64,000 nt of DNA, taken from contig NC_070564.1 in NCBI RefSeq assembly GCF_026914185.1, forward strand, positions 3,534,001 to 3,598,000. The letters are read 5' to 3'. Origin of the DNA: Puccinia triticina (taxonomy: Eukaryota > Basidiomycota > Pucciniomycetes > Pucciniales > Pucciniaceae). The notes beneath the pieces are model-generated. The model saw only the letters and a list, made by a program, of their open reading frames with translations, had not been told where the DNA came from and did not search any database. Shown here piece after piece: positions 31,889 through 42,771 of the stretch (within the stretch, counting starts at the first letter, position 1; each line of letters opens with the position of its first letter). The position numbers and the translations under genes were made by a program.

Positions 31889-31972
31889 TTGTATTTTCTT
31901 TATCCAAAGAAATCCAAATATTTCCCCTTTCTTTCTTGTGTCCTGCTGTCACTATAGAGACTCAGGCTCACA
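31040..31972 (+). repeat. 5' LTR of the gypsy element
   Basis: 933 bp, TGTCAGCC…CTCACA; a ~26-bp CT microsatellite at about 31859-31884. Confidence 0.95.
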
Positions 31973-32371
31973 ATTGGGGGCCTCATTGGTAAAATTACTC
32001 ATCCTTTTCATAATTCTAGACTTCTTAAAGCCAGAGGACTGATCATCCTGATTAAATCAAACAAAAAACTCATAAAAATTCAAAAATTCACTAAAAAAAA
32101 TCTTTCTACATATCCTACTAACGTCAAAATTCTTCAAAAAACATTCTGAATTGACTCTACATTGATAAATTTCCTAACTGAACCCTTGAAAAAAAAAATT
32201 ACATCCTGTGTACTTGTGAAAGTGCAGAACTGCGACTCCTCCGCACCACTGTTTATCCCTTTGTCGGACTTATCTTCCCCAGAACCCTCTATATCTTTGA
32301 ATCAAGAAGAGATAGCAAAAAACAGAGTGCGCTCAAAAGATTTTCCTCCTTCTTAACTATAATTACTGCAT

Positions 32372-32668
32372 TTGACTGTAAAAAAATTCTTGACGGCGCA
32401 GACTAGTGCAGAAGAAGAAAACTACAACAACAAACGTGTAACTGATCCAAAAGAAGGAAACTGGATCAATAGTTCTTCTTGGAACCCTATTTCTAAAACT
32501 AAATACCCAAAAGTCTGTCGCCAAAAGGTCACCGCAGCGGTTAATATCTCTGATTGGACCTCAAAATCCACCGCAAAGCCCAGCGCAAAGGAAATCAAGA
32601 AGAAAATCCTTGCTACTACGCATAAAGGCAAAAGGTTATCTTCTAAACCTAAGTCAAAAGGTATTTAA
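32372..32668 (+). CDS. Small basic ORF in the gypsy leader region
   Basis: A 98-codon Lys/Ser/Thr-rich frame (KPSAKEIKKKILATTHKGKR) between the 5' LTR and gag. It may be an N-terminal part of Gag or a separate nucleic-acid-binding ORF. The frame directly before it (32162-32356) has a similar composition. No family recognised. Confidence 0.3.
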   Translation: MTVKKFLTAQTSAEEENYNNKRVTDPKEGNWINSSSWNPISKTKYPKVCRQKVTAAVNISDWTSKSTAKPSAKEIKKKILATTHKGKRLSSKPKSKGI

Positions 32669-32731
32669 CCTTGAACAACTCTTAATTCTCTTTTTCCTGT
32701 TTAATTATCCTCTTTCTTACTTGTGATAATC

Positions 32732-34426
32732 ATGCCTCCCCACCTTAGAAATGGCAGAGACCTCTCAGCAGAACAGCGTCTCCGCTACCGCCTCACTCCT
32801 GCCGCAGAAGAACGGCTTCAAAGAGCTAGAGTCAGCCTTACCGCCTCTGCAGGAGGACTTCCTCAAGCTCCCGGAGCAGGAGCCGCTCCCCCCAGATACA
32901 GCAATCCCTCCGGCGCTCTACCATCCAAGAGAGACATCTATAGCTCTAGAGTTGAACAGATCAACCCCAGTTCCGCGCCCAATAGAGAGGGAAAAAATAC
33001 AGCCAATCCAAAAAAGCTTGGTTTCCTTGAAAGGAATTTCCAGCAGAAATTCCTTTTGGATTTTCCAACCTATGTGCATCCAACATCAAGGTTGGACACA
33101 CGATATTCAGACCTGCAAGCGCAGTTGCTTGCAGGATGCCACAAACCAAGCTGTTTGGTAGCAAAACAAAAAAACACGCCAGCCACTGGGACTGGCACTG
33201 TCCAACCTTGCAACCGGCGGAGGAGGGGCATCCGGAGTAAAATCAGCTGAATCACTCGATTCTGAAATCATAATGGAGAAAAAATAAAAGGAAGTGGCTT
33301 ATTGGATTTACTTGGCTGCTGTATATGCAACCTGCATATAAGAATGAGGTGGGCATGAAATCACATATTTCCAACCTTGACAGCAATTATTGGCAAATCC
33401 AATACATAGTTTGGGTGGAAATTCCTCCCAAGGAAGCCAAGCATTTTCAGATTAGCTGTAGATACAGTGGCAAGCTATCCTCAGACAAGTCAACCGCCCT
33501 CCCAGCCTACCAACCCAGAGGGCATGAGACCCATGGCGTCACCCAATCTAGCCCTCCTTCCGTACACTCCAAACCCTCGACGGGAGGCGTCCTCTGGCCC
33601 AATGGATCTTATACCAGAGGAGGAGGAGCTATCCAGCCTCATCAGCATGTTCAACAAGCAATTAAACCTATTTGTCCGCGCCAGGGAGGCGCAGAACACG
33701 TTAACTATGAGGCGCCTCCTCTCCCAAGCTTCTCTGACCCAAGAGATGATAATAGAACTTGTTGGGAGGAACAACGGTATTTGTCTCTGTCAAGAATGGA
33801 TACCCAGAGACGAGCTACACAGCCTGGAAGCTTCCTTAATGACTCAGAACAATGGCCCAGGACCGCAGAACTCGACGGCGCAAATGATCCGGCCTCCTTT
33901 GCAACTAGCCATAGTGCCGCACGCCAGTAAGCAGCCTATTCTAGCCACACCAACGCCAGAACCTACAGGCTCTCAACCACAAAATATGGCGCAGGAGTTC
34001 CAGGGTCCTACCCCCTCCAATCTTCCAGACTTTTGTCCACAGCCGCAACACCAACAGCGCCCAGAGAACCAGAACTACCACGGTCCTCAAATGCCGCCGC
34101 CACCGCCAGCACTACCGCCGCAGACGCTCCAAGTGAGGCCGCCACCAGCTTCTATACCGCGAGAGGTGGTTCAGTTTTTCCGCCCCAGCCCGCATCATCA
34201 AACTGGCGGGTACAATCCACACCATTATTCTCACACGCCGCAAGGATTTGCAGACCACAACCCCCCTCATCCTCAAGGCAACTGGAGAGGATCAGAGAGG
34301 AACTGGAGACGCCCACAGGACAACACTCAGAGGGTCCTACAAATAGGAGAGCACCTAATGAGAGCCACACAAGGAGTGAGGAGAGGCTATGGACGCAGGA
34401 GAGCCAGGGGGAGAGGCCCTTATTAG
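32732..34426 (+). pseudogene. Gypsy gag, interrupted by a TIR element
   Basis: The frame opens at ATGCCTCCCCACC (MPPHLRNGRDLSAEQRLRYR…) and runs to about 33011. It is broken by an insertion with 27-bp inverted ends (33016-33442) and resumes as FRLAVDTVASYPQTSQ… to a stop at 34426. The middle part (SSLISMFNKQLNLFVRAREA, LLSQASLTQEMIIELVGRNN) is helical; the end is Pro/Gln-rich and closes with an Arg/Gly tail (RRGYGRRRARGRG) instead of a zinc knuckle. Role: capsid/nucleocapsid. Non-functional as it stands. Confidence 0.6.
33016..33442. mobile_element. MITE-like insertion with 27-bp terminal inverted repeats
   Basis: The left end GCTTGGTTTCCTTG…AGGAATTTCCA matches the reverse complement of the right end TGGAAATTCC…AAGGAAGCCAAGC with about three mismatches; A/T bases outside may extend the repeat. 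427 bp, interrupting gag. It also contains a TTGGACACACGATA segment. No transposase; the target duplication is unclear (A-rich). Confidence 0.6.
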
Positions 34427-34639
34427 ATGAATCTTTGCCTAAAAGTTCCCTAAGTATTGATTCACCATTGGTTCTTAGTTAAGATATTGACAATCTTTCT
34501 GATCCCTCAAATAGAGAGTTTTTTCTCAATAAACTTAACAATGAAATGTCTAGAAATAGCCCTTTATTTCTAGAATAAAAATTACAAGTCTTGTTCTCTA
34601 AATTTCTCTCTGAATTATCTGGTACTGTTGAAACTACAC

Positions 34640-34760
34640 CTGTGGCACTATAATTCTTCGGCTTTTAGCCAAAGAAAAATGTGCATTTTCCTTTGGCTAA
34701 AAGCCAAAGGAGCGCTGGAGCTGGCCGGGCTGGCGGAGCTGAGTTCATAGGAACCTAGCC
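34640..34760. mobile_element. Hairpin insertion before the gypsy protease
   Basis: TTTGGCTTTTAGCCAAAG and CTTTGGCTAAAAGCCAAAG form a ~23-bp stem around AAAATGTGCATTTT (about 34656-34709), followed by a GC-rich tail (GGAGCTGGCCGGGCTGGCGG). The block interrupts the reading frame between gag and protease. Confidence 0.45.
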
Positions 34761-36565
34761 ACAAAACCTGGGCAGTGCATCCATAGATGAAGAAGAAGAG
34801 AATCATAGAACCAACCACATGATCCTTGCCATGGACAATGGAAATGGTGCCAATTATGATCCCTTAGTTGACTTTGATTTTGGAGCAGATGCTGTAGAGT
34901 GTGAGATAAACCAAGACTTCTCCATTGCTGAAATTCAAGCTGAAACTCATCAACCTCAGACCTGGGACAAATCCTGCCAGTCTTCCCATATAGAGGATGC
35001 TAGACTGATGAAATGTAAATGTGATAAAGGAAAAGCTCATCTTACTGGAAAAGCCAATCTCACTACTGTCCTCATTAAATCCAGAGAACACTCATGTCTT
35101 CTTGATAGTGGAGCTTCTTGCTCAATCATCAGCAACAGGCTGCTAGATTCTGTAATACCAGAATGGGAAAACAAGCTCATGCCAATCAACCATGCTAAAT
35201 TCCACAGCTGTAGTGACCAATTACAGCCAATGGGCATAATAGAAATGGCTTTAATTTTTCCTCATACTAAAGGTTCAGTAAGAATTCTAGCAGAATTTGT
35301 GGTGATGAAAAATGCCAGAATCAACTACCTTATACTTGGAAATGATTACATGTCTCTGTATGGTTTTGATATCACAAACAGTAAAGAGAGATTCTTCACC
35401 ATTGGGAATGAGAATAAGAGGAATAAATTCAGTTTTAAATCCCATCATCTAGAAAAAATGAGTCCTTCAAATGAAATCTCTGCTGTAAAAAAGTCCAATA
35501 CCCAACTGCACCAATTTATTGCAGAAGAACTTTGCGAAGCCAAGTTCAGTGATAAGCTGACCATTGAGCAAAAATAGAAGCTGTTTGAAGTCCTCTACAA
35601 TAACAACCTTGCCTTCTTTAACACCAATCAGCCCCTTGGTGCCATTAAAGGCCATGAAGTTCATCTCAAATTGACAACTGAGAGGCCCTATCCTCCTCTG
35701 CTCAGGAGACCTCCTTATCCTGCCAGCCCTAAAAGCAGAGAATCTCTTGAGCAACATATTGAAGAGCTATTAAACCTGAATGTTCTAAGGAAAGTTGGCC
35801 ATAACACCACTCCTGTAATCATTGCCTGGCATAATGGAAAGTCCAGAATGGTAGGAGATTTCAGAGCTTTAAGCTCCTATACTGCTTCAGACAGGTATCC
35901 CATTCCCAAGATCAGTGAGACTCTGAACAACCTAGCCAAAGCTAAATATCTGACTAGTATGGATTTACTCAAAGGTTTTCACCAGAATTTCATTGCAGAA
36001 GATTCCAGACACCTGCTCAGGATCATTCTGCACAAAGGAATCTATGAATACCTGAGAATGCCCTTTGGGATCAAGAATGCCCCCTCTCATTTCCAGAGAA
36101 TGATGGACATTGAGTTCAGAAAAGAAATTGATGAGAAGTGGGTCATTATCTACATTGATGATATCATCATTATGTCTAACACTTGGGAAGAACACCTCAA
36201 TAGGATAGACAGGATACTGAAAGTTGTCATCAACATGAACATGAAAATCTCCCTGAAGAAGTGTAACTTTGGATTTGATCAGATCAAAGCTCTAGGCCAT
36301 CTTGTCTGTGGAATTGCCATAGGAATAGACCAGAACAAAGGAGCTGCTGTCCTCCAAAAGCCTATGCCTAGTAGTAGGAAAGAAATGCAATCATTCCTTG
36401 GTTTTGCTGGTTACTACAGACAACACATTGAGAAGTTTGCAGAGATAGCAAAACCTCTAACTGAGCTCACAAGGATTGATGTCATATATGAGATGACTCA
36501 TCATAGGATATTAGCCTACAACTTGTTAAAAGAGAAACTGACCACAGCTCCATTGCTACTGTTTC

Positions 36566-36748
36566 TGTTGGAATATATGCTTCAAGCTCCATTTGAGGGG
36601 CCAAGCTATATGATCTAATATCCAAATATCACCAGTAAAACCAACTGTGTATTTAGCTCAGTGGTATAAGAGCAGCTCTCATGAATGTAGAAGGTTGTGG
36701 GTTCAAATCCCACAACACACAATTCTTTTCACCTGAGTAATTTCAACA
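36566..36748 (+). mobile_element. 183-bp LTR-like (TRIM/solo-LTR) insertion carrying a tRNA-like promoter
   Basis: Starts TGTTGGAA, ends TTTCAACA (TG…CA with inverted ends), and is flanked by the exact 5-bp duplicate GTTTC (36561-36565 and 36749-36753). It splits gypsy pol between RT and RNase H. Inside, 36647-36721 folds like a tRNA. TG…CA ends and a 5-bp duplication are retroviral-integrase hallmarks, so this is an LTR-type insertion, not a SINE. No second LTR, priming site or polypurine tract is present within it. Confidence 0.7.
36647..36721 (+). tRNA. tRNA-like sequence, degenerate anticodon arm
   Basis: Acceptor GTGTATT pairs with AACACAC (one mismatch); D-arm GCTC…GAGC; T-arm GTGGG-TTCAAAT-CCCAC perfect. 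A box TAGCTCAGTGG (36654-36664) and B box GGTTCAAATCC (36700-36710) fit Pol III promoter consensus. The anticodon stem is poor; the strict loop would place TGA with A instead of T at position 33, while CTCATGAA resembles a tRNA-Met loop with an extra base. A functional tRNA is unlikely; a working Pol III promoter is plausible. Confidence 0.5.
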
Positions 36749-38850
36749 GTTTCCTGACTGGGCCCATCCCTTCACACTATATGTAGATGCTAGTATGACT
36801 GGTTTAGGTGCTGCTTTACATCAAGTCCAACTTATTGATGGAGTAAGAAAAGAGGGACCTGTTGTTTTCATATCCAGACAACTGAAGGACAGTGAAACAA
36901 GATATGGTGCCAGCCAACTTGAATGCTTGTGCCTAGTTTGGGCCCTAGAGAAACTCCATTACTACTTGGATGGCAGTGTATTTCATGTTGTAACAGATTG
37001 CACAGCTTTGAGATCACTGCTGAACATGAAGACTCCCAACAGACACATGCTCAGGTGGCAGATTGCCATTCAAGAATACAGAGGCAAATTGACTATAATC
37101 TACAGAGATGGGAATATTCACAAGAATGCTGATGGACTTAGCAGATGGGCCTTGCCAAATGATCCTAGTAAACCTGCTTATGACCCAGAAGACAAAGATG
37201 ATGATAGATTCCCCATCATGGGCATCCATGTCTCTACTTTCAAGAATGAGTTCTTTGACTCAGTAAGAGAAGGCTACAAGCAAGATTAAAACACTGCTAT
37301 ATTGTCTGAACTTTTGTTGAAAGATGCTAAAGATGCCCAGCTGAAAAATTCTCTACAAGATATTTGGAGAAAGGTATATGATGAAGGAAGATTCTCTATA
37401 TTTGATGGCCTCATCTACTTCAGAGAAAAACACAATTCTGTCCTAGTCCTAGCTGAAAAAGAAATTATCAACACCATCTTGCATGAATGCCATGACAGTG
37501 TCTACTCTGGTCATCTTTCTGAAGACAGGATTTTGGAGAAAGTAGCTGATACTGCTTGGTGGGCTAATTGGAGACAAGACACTGGTGAATACTGCTCTTC
37601 CTGTGATAGATGCCAGAAAGCCAATAAAGCCACAGGCAAGAGATTTGGACTGCTCATGAAATTTGAAGAACCCTCAAAGCCATGGGATGTGATTAACATG
37701 GATTGGGTAACTTCCTTGTCTCCTGGAGGAGCTGCTAGTTTCAATGCTTGTCTGGTAATAGTAGACAGATACTCTAAGACCCCCATATTTGTACCCTGCT
37801 TCAAGGATGACTCTGCCATGGACACTGCCATACTATTTTGAAACAGAGTAATGCCTAGAACTGGCATCCCCAGAATCATTATCTCTGACAGAGATCCCAA
37901 GTTCACATCTGAATTCTGGACTGGCTTACATAGTATGCTGGGAAAAAAACTCTCCTTCTCCACTGCTTATCACCCCCAGACTGATGGATTAGCTGAGAGA
38001 ATGATTCAAACACTTGAAGATATGATCAGGAGGTTTTGTACATATGGTCTAGAGTTCAAAGACAATGATGGATACACTCATGACTGGGTTTTGCTTCTAC
38101 CAATCCTTGAGCTAGCATATTGCACCAGCATACATTCAACCACTGGAAAACCTCCTGCCATCCTGGAGAAAGGCTGGATCCCAAACCTTCCCAGAAATTT
38201 CTTGAAACAAGACTCTGTAGACATTCATCCTACTGCTCTTGCCTATGGGAAAATCTTTGAGAAAGCAAGAAAACATGCTGAAAAATGCATAACAGAAGCT
38301 ACCTCTTACAACAAAGAAAGATGGGACAAGACTCACAAAGAACCATCCTTTAAAGTTGGTGATAAAGTCCTGATATCAACAGCAAACTTCAACAACTTGT
38401 CTGGTCCTAAGAAGATGAGAGACTCCTTTACTGGACCATTCCTTGTGAAAGCTTTACATGGAAAGAATGCTGTAGACGTGATTCTGACTGAAGAGTTCAG
38501 CAGGAAACATCCTACATTCCCTGTCAGCTTGGTGAAACCATACAGAGACCCTAATCCAGATAAGTTCCCCTTGAGACAGAAGGTTAGAGTTGTCATTCCC
38601 CCCATGGATAAGACCCCTCAGAGTAAATTCATACAGAAGATTCTCAGAGACAAAAGATTGAGAGTGGAGAGCAGAGATGTTATGGTGTACTTGGCTAGAT
38701 ACAAAGGCATGAGTGCTGATCATGATGAATGGCTCCTTGAAAAGGACATTCCAGACTCTGCTATCCTTCCCAGAAAATTCAGAAGTGAGAAGAGGTCTAC
38801 CCCTGTGGTTTAATTTCTTACAGAAATCCAAGCCTTTTGGTGGTAGGGAA

Positions 38851-39783
38851 TGTCAGCCATAGAGTCAACTCAGCTGACCTAAATTCTGCCTTTTTCTACT
38901 TTTTACATATGAATTACTTCATATCTTTTTCATCTTAAGATATAACATTATTTGGACTTCATATTCTGTTTCCTCATGCAATTTTGACCCTAGTTACAAC
39001 TTACCAATTCTTTGTAACTCTACTCCTTCCCTGAGTTATTGAGTTGTAGCGTGCATGCGCAGTTGTGACGTGTCAGCGCTACCAGGCACGCCAAACCACA
39101 TGTACATATGTAAATTACATAAGCAAACTGTGAAAATTTTCGTAGTCAGGATCCCCCTTGCCTGAGGCAAATCTACAGACTCCAGCACAGCAGAACCACA
39201 CCCCAGATAACCCAGGATCACCACCAAAGAGTTTACAACACTCCCAGTATACCTACCGTCACAGGTGCCTAGGATATTGACAGTAAGTAACCTCTTTCAC
39301 TGATCCTTGCTTATCTCAAAGGTACAACTCTGTGTCTTGCTTGATTTGCTCTTCTTTGCTGGCCTTTGCCTCATTCTTGATCACAGGGCTGTCCCTGCTT
39401 AACTGCTTTTTTTTTCTGTGGTTTTTGTAAGAAACAAACCACATAGGTTTTCCTTTAAAGAACCTTGACTATCCAGAAGGAAACTAAAAAATTGTGGCTG
39501 GATTAAACTTGTCTAATCAAGGATCCCTCCACGCTTCTTTGGTGAGAGGAGGCTGTAGCACTCTCTAGCACAGCTTGGCAGCACTCTTCTGAGAAGGTAG
39601 AATTGCCAGTGGATGTGCATTCCCACCAGAATAACCTTGAATATCTGCTTATCTTGATCCTGCTCAGCTTCTCTCTCTCTCTCTCTCTCTCTCTCATATT
39701 TGTATTTTCTTTATCCAAAGAAATCCAAATATTTCCCCTTTCTTTCTTGTGTCCTACTGTCACTTTAGAGACTCAGGCTCACA
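38851..39783 (+). repeat. 3' LTR of the gypsy element
   Basis: 933 bp; (CT)n run at about 39670-39694. Preceded by the purine-rich GGTGGTAGGGAA and followed by GATGA. Confidence 0.95.
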
Positions 39784-39788
39784 GATGA

Positions 39789-41239
39789 CAGGCAAGAAGT
39801 AAGGCTTTGCACAAAGAAAATTTATAACAAGTCCCTCCTGCCAAGGGCTATTGGAGGCTTGCTTTGCAAGACCAGACACCCGCAGCAGCAAGGGACTTTG
39901 GTTAAGTTCAGAGCGTACCCCCAGGAGGCGAGTGTGAGTTTATCAACACCCAAATTTTTGTGAAGAACGGGGAGAAGGATAAGGGAGCTGCCCCCCCCCC
40001 CCCCCCCCCCCATGCTCAAGTATAGTGTTGCAAGCGTGTCTGGGCACTCACCAAAGTTTGGCCAAAGAAAGGCCAAGCGCGCATGGCCAACACTAAAGCC
40101 CACCTGGCACACTCCCAACCCCCCCTTGGCATATTGCAAAGTAGGCAAGGTTTGGCACAAAGCCCCTCTGGGACAATTTCAAGCAAGGGTGCCACGCACG
40201 CCAAATGCTGTGCCGGCCATCAATCAGAGGAGTTTCCCTCCTTGATGGTTGGTCTAAAACCGGTAAATGAGAAGGGAAGACTCCCTTCTTGATGATAAAA
40301 ATTGTTGACCACCACAAAGGGAGCCTTTCCTCCCCAATGACCAGCCGACTGGCCATTGAGAAGTAAAAGCTCCCTTGTTGAGAAGGCTGAAGGGACAACA
40401 TTTGCCCTCCTCAAGGGCACATTGTTCTTGCATTTTGAGGCAGATATGAGTGCCGGCATCTGATGACCGGTGTGTTGCATGATAAGTCACAGATCCCATT
40501 GGCCCAGAGCTTGATCTTGGCCAAGTGAGACTTAGCTGTGTGCCAAGCTCTGCCCAATCAAGCCCGCTGGGCACATACCCAACCCCTGGAGGCACTCAGC
40601 CAAGCAGGAGTTGGATATGTTACCAGACGTGCTTGCAACACCATATGTTTGGCATATCAACAAATAACCTGTTCCAAATGATTTATAGTTCTTTTGAAAC
40701 CAATTGAGAAAGATTCCTTTAAATACACACTCATTTGGATAGAAACATTTTTTCCCCAAATAAAAGTTGCATTTTTAATGATATACATCTTTAAGCAGAC
40801 CCAGGTTGGATCCTCAAAGCTAGGAAGAGCTTCCACAGCTTTAATCAAGCTAATAATAATTACCGGTCATCGGGAGTTCATCACTGCCCCAACATGCTTA
40901 AGTTATGGCAATACCCATTTGACATACATCAAGGCTAGGGAAAATTCTGAAACTTGTATCATGATACTGTCAAAATGTTGTGGCTTTTGGGTCACAGAAA
41001 GCTGCATTAAATGTGCCTCTGGCATTATGTATAATATGATTTTTTTCTTTTCAATTTTCTCTAGGTTCAACTTTCAACGAGACCCAATGGACTCAGTTAT
41101 TTTTTTTGAGGGGTTATAAAGGGTCATTCTATCAATCCCTCAAAAAATATCTCAAGAAAAGTGAGCCAGTTTTTCAGGGAAATTCACAGTGCGCAAAGAG
41201 GCGGGGCGGAAGCACGCACTGGGAGCTGGACATCAAGAC
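39789..41239. other. No gene recognised; poly-C tract
   Basis: A 22-bp C homopolymer lies at about 39991-40012. Sequence rich in GCCAAG/TTGGC dyads (39990-40620) may be old repeat material. Open frames here are low in protein-like features. CACAGTGCGCAAAGAG near 41182 recurs at 42291. Confidence 0.35.
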
Positions 41240-42268
41240 TAGGGTTGACAATTGGGCGGGTTTGGGCTGCCCACGGGCTAGCCCGCCTCAGCCCGCGACT
41301 TAATTGGACAGGCCAGGCCGGGCCGAAAACTCAGATTTTGCTGTCCAGCCCAAACCCGTGTCCACAATGAGACGGACACAGGCTGTCCAGCGGCGCCCCG
41401 TTGGGCCGAATGGCCAGCGGGCCATGGCAGGCTGCCCGCGGGCAGCCCCCTGGGGGCCCACGGGCCAGGTAGAAGGACCCTCAAAAAAATGTAGTTTTAG
41501 AGGAGGAGACATGTATTTTTACAATTTCAAGACATGTACTATGCAACTAGGGCAGCTACAAGCAAAAAGTTATAGAAAAGAATGTAAAATAAAGTAGTCA
41601 AGAAAGAAGAAAAGAGGCTACTTCTTAATCCAGTCTTGAGTGCATAAGAGTGCTTTGGTGGTTTTGTTGCTCAGGCGGCTTTGGTAGTCGTCCAAGACAC
41701 GCCCCCCAGTGGAAAAGGCCAATTCTGATGCCACAGAGGTCGCCAGGGCCATCAAGATTACCTTGGCAAGCTTTGAAAGGGTTGGAAAGCGGGAGGCATT
41801 GATCTTCCACCAGCTGAGGAGATCAAACTGTTCATCACTGGTTATGCCAACATTCCTCTCCTCAAGGTAGAGGTCTAATTTGGCACCCAGTGTGTTGGAT
41901 TGGCTGCTGTCTGTACACCAAGTTGCCAAGGTGAAGGGCACATAGTTCATGAAGATTTGATTTTCACAGGGTTTCCTATGGATTTTTTTAACCTTGTTCA
42001 ACTCAGTAAATGCAGAAAAGGGAGATTTTCTCACAGGTCCTTTGACCGGGTCTTGGATTCCGGGATGGCACACTTATCATCTGAGCTTCTGGCCACACCA
42101 GATGAGCAAGGCAAAGCCCATGGGCAGCCCACGCCGACCCGCACCGTCTAGCAACTTTAACAGGCCGGGCCAAAGCTCAATATTTCCACAAAATCACTGT
42201 CCGCGCCCGGCCCAAACCCGGCCGGGTTTGGGCGGCCTGTTGGACACCCGGCCCAATTGTCAACCCTA
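41240..42268 (-). mobile_element. Internally deleted hAT transposon
   Basis: Perfect 18-bp terminal inverted repeats TAGGGTTGACAATTGGGC / GCCCAATTGTCAACCCTA and an exact 8-bp target duplication ATCAAGAC (41232-41239 and 42269-42276), the hAT signature. Subterminal regions are packed with GGGC/GCCC and CGGGTTTGGGC motifs in both directions. Only the 3' end of the transposase gene remains, so it is non-autonomous. 1029 bp. Confidence 0.95.
41618..42073 (-). pseudogene. hAT transposase C-terminal dimerisation domain
   Basis: The minus-strand frame ends with the hAT family C-terminal region: LDLYLEERNVG, FDLLSWWKINASRFPTLSKL, ATSVASELAFSTGGRVLDDY, LSNKTTKALLCTQDWIK. This part contacts the partner subunit and the catalytic core in hAT enzymes. 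The DDE catalytic segments and BED finger are absent. The first ~50 residues (MCHPGIQDPVKGPVRKSPFS…) are not typical of the family and probably come from the deletion junction. Confidence 0.9.
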
Positions 42269-42276
42269 ATCAAGAC

Positions 42277-42771
42277 AACAAGTACAACCCCCACAGTGCG
42301 CAAAGAGTTTTTGGCAGTGCGTGAAGTAAGTCTTTTTTTTATCTGCAATGAAGTTTCATACTCTCCATGGTCATTCTCACAGCCCTCTGTTGTCCCACCC
42401 CTCTCAAAAAAAAAACAGCAAAAAATGACTTGTATTGACCCCCAAAAATTGGTGTTTGGGGGTTCAGAATTTTCTGTCAAGGCACTGTACATACATGGTC
42501 ATGTAAGAGGCACCATGTAAAATACTACCACCCCTATGTAATGACAATCATCCCCTCGCAAACAGCTGCTGAGATGTGGAACAGATGCAATTGTAGAAAC
42601 CAGCCTTGAAATGATTCAATCTAGTTGACAGTAACATTAGAGTTAACATTTGAACAAGAATTTACCATACTGCTTGGTATGTGTCAAAAAATGAAGACAG
42701 TATTACAAAAGACTGAGAATGACAAATATTTTATTTATTTATTTATTTCCGTTAGGATACATGCAAGATGA
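42277..42771. other. Intergenic repeat-derived sequence
   Basis: Contains the inverted partner (42290-42332) of 26161-26203 and a (TTTA)n run at 42728-42747, in the 3' flank of the SURF1 gene. Confidence 0.4.

Larger units (their letters stand above)
34819..38813 (+). pseudogene. Gypsy pol: protease, RT, RNase H, integrase, chromodomain-like end
   Basis: One reading frame throughout, broken by TAG (35575), TAA (37287), TGA (37839) and the 183-bp insertion at 36566. Protease: LLDSGASCSII (~residue 95). Reverse transcriptase: MDLLKGFHQ, MPFGIKNAPSHFQRM, YIDD near 36151. RNase [17 protein letters not shown] … [15 protein letters not shown]. Integrase: zinc region HECHDSVYSGH…CSSCDRCQ, core with [15 protein letters not shown] and the glutamate in [15 protein letters not shown]-terminal [10 protein letters not shown]; then a chromodomain-like tail ([20 protein letters not shown]). 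Removing the insertion and one target copy restores [18 protein letters not shown] in frame. Order RT-RH-IN is Ty3/gypsy. Confidence 0.9.
31040..39783 (+). mobile_element. Full-length but defective Ty3/gypsy retrotransposon
   Basis: 933-bp LTRs at 31040-31972 and 38851-39783 (TGTCAGCC…GGCTCACA), each with a (CT)n run, flanked by the target duplicate GATGA (31035-31039 and 39784-39788). The LTRs differ at roughly 30 sites by eye, so it is clearly older than copia-1. Inside are gag frames, protease, reverse transcriptase, RNase H, integrase and a C-terminal chromodomain-like tail. Three stop codons and at least three insertions inactivate it. Confidence 0.95.

Noticed and set aside
36647..36721. 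Functional tRNA-Ser(TGA) or tRNA-Met gene
   Set aside because: The anticodon stem has mismatches and position 33 is not T; it lies inside a mobile insertion. Kept only as tRNA-like.
40694..41119. 141-codon plus ORF
   Set aside because: Atypical composition, no homologous motif, crosses T-rich tracts; looks like chance in A/T-rich DNA.
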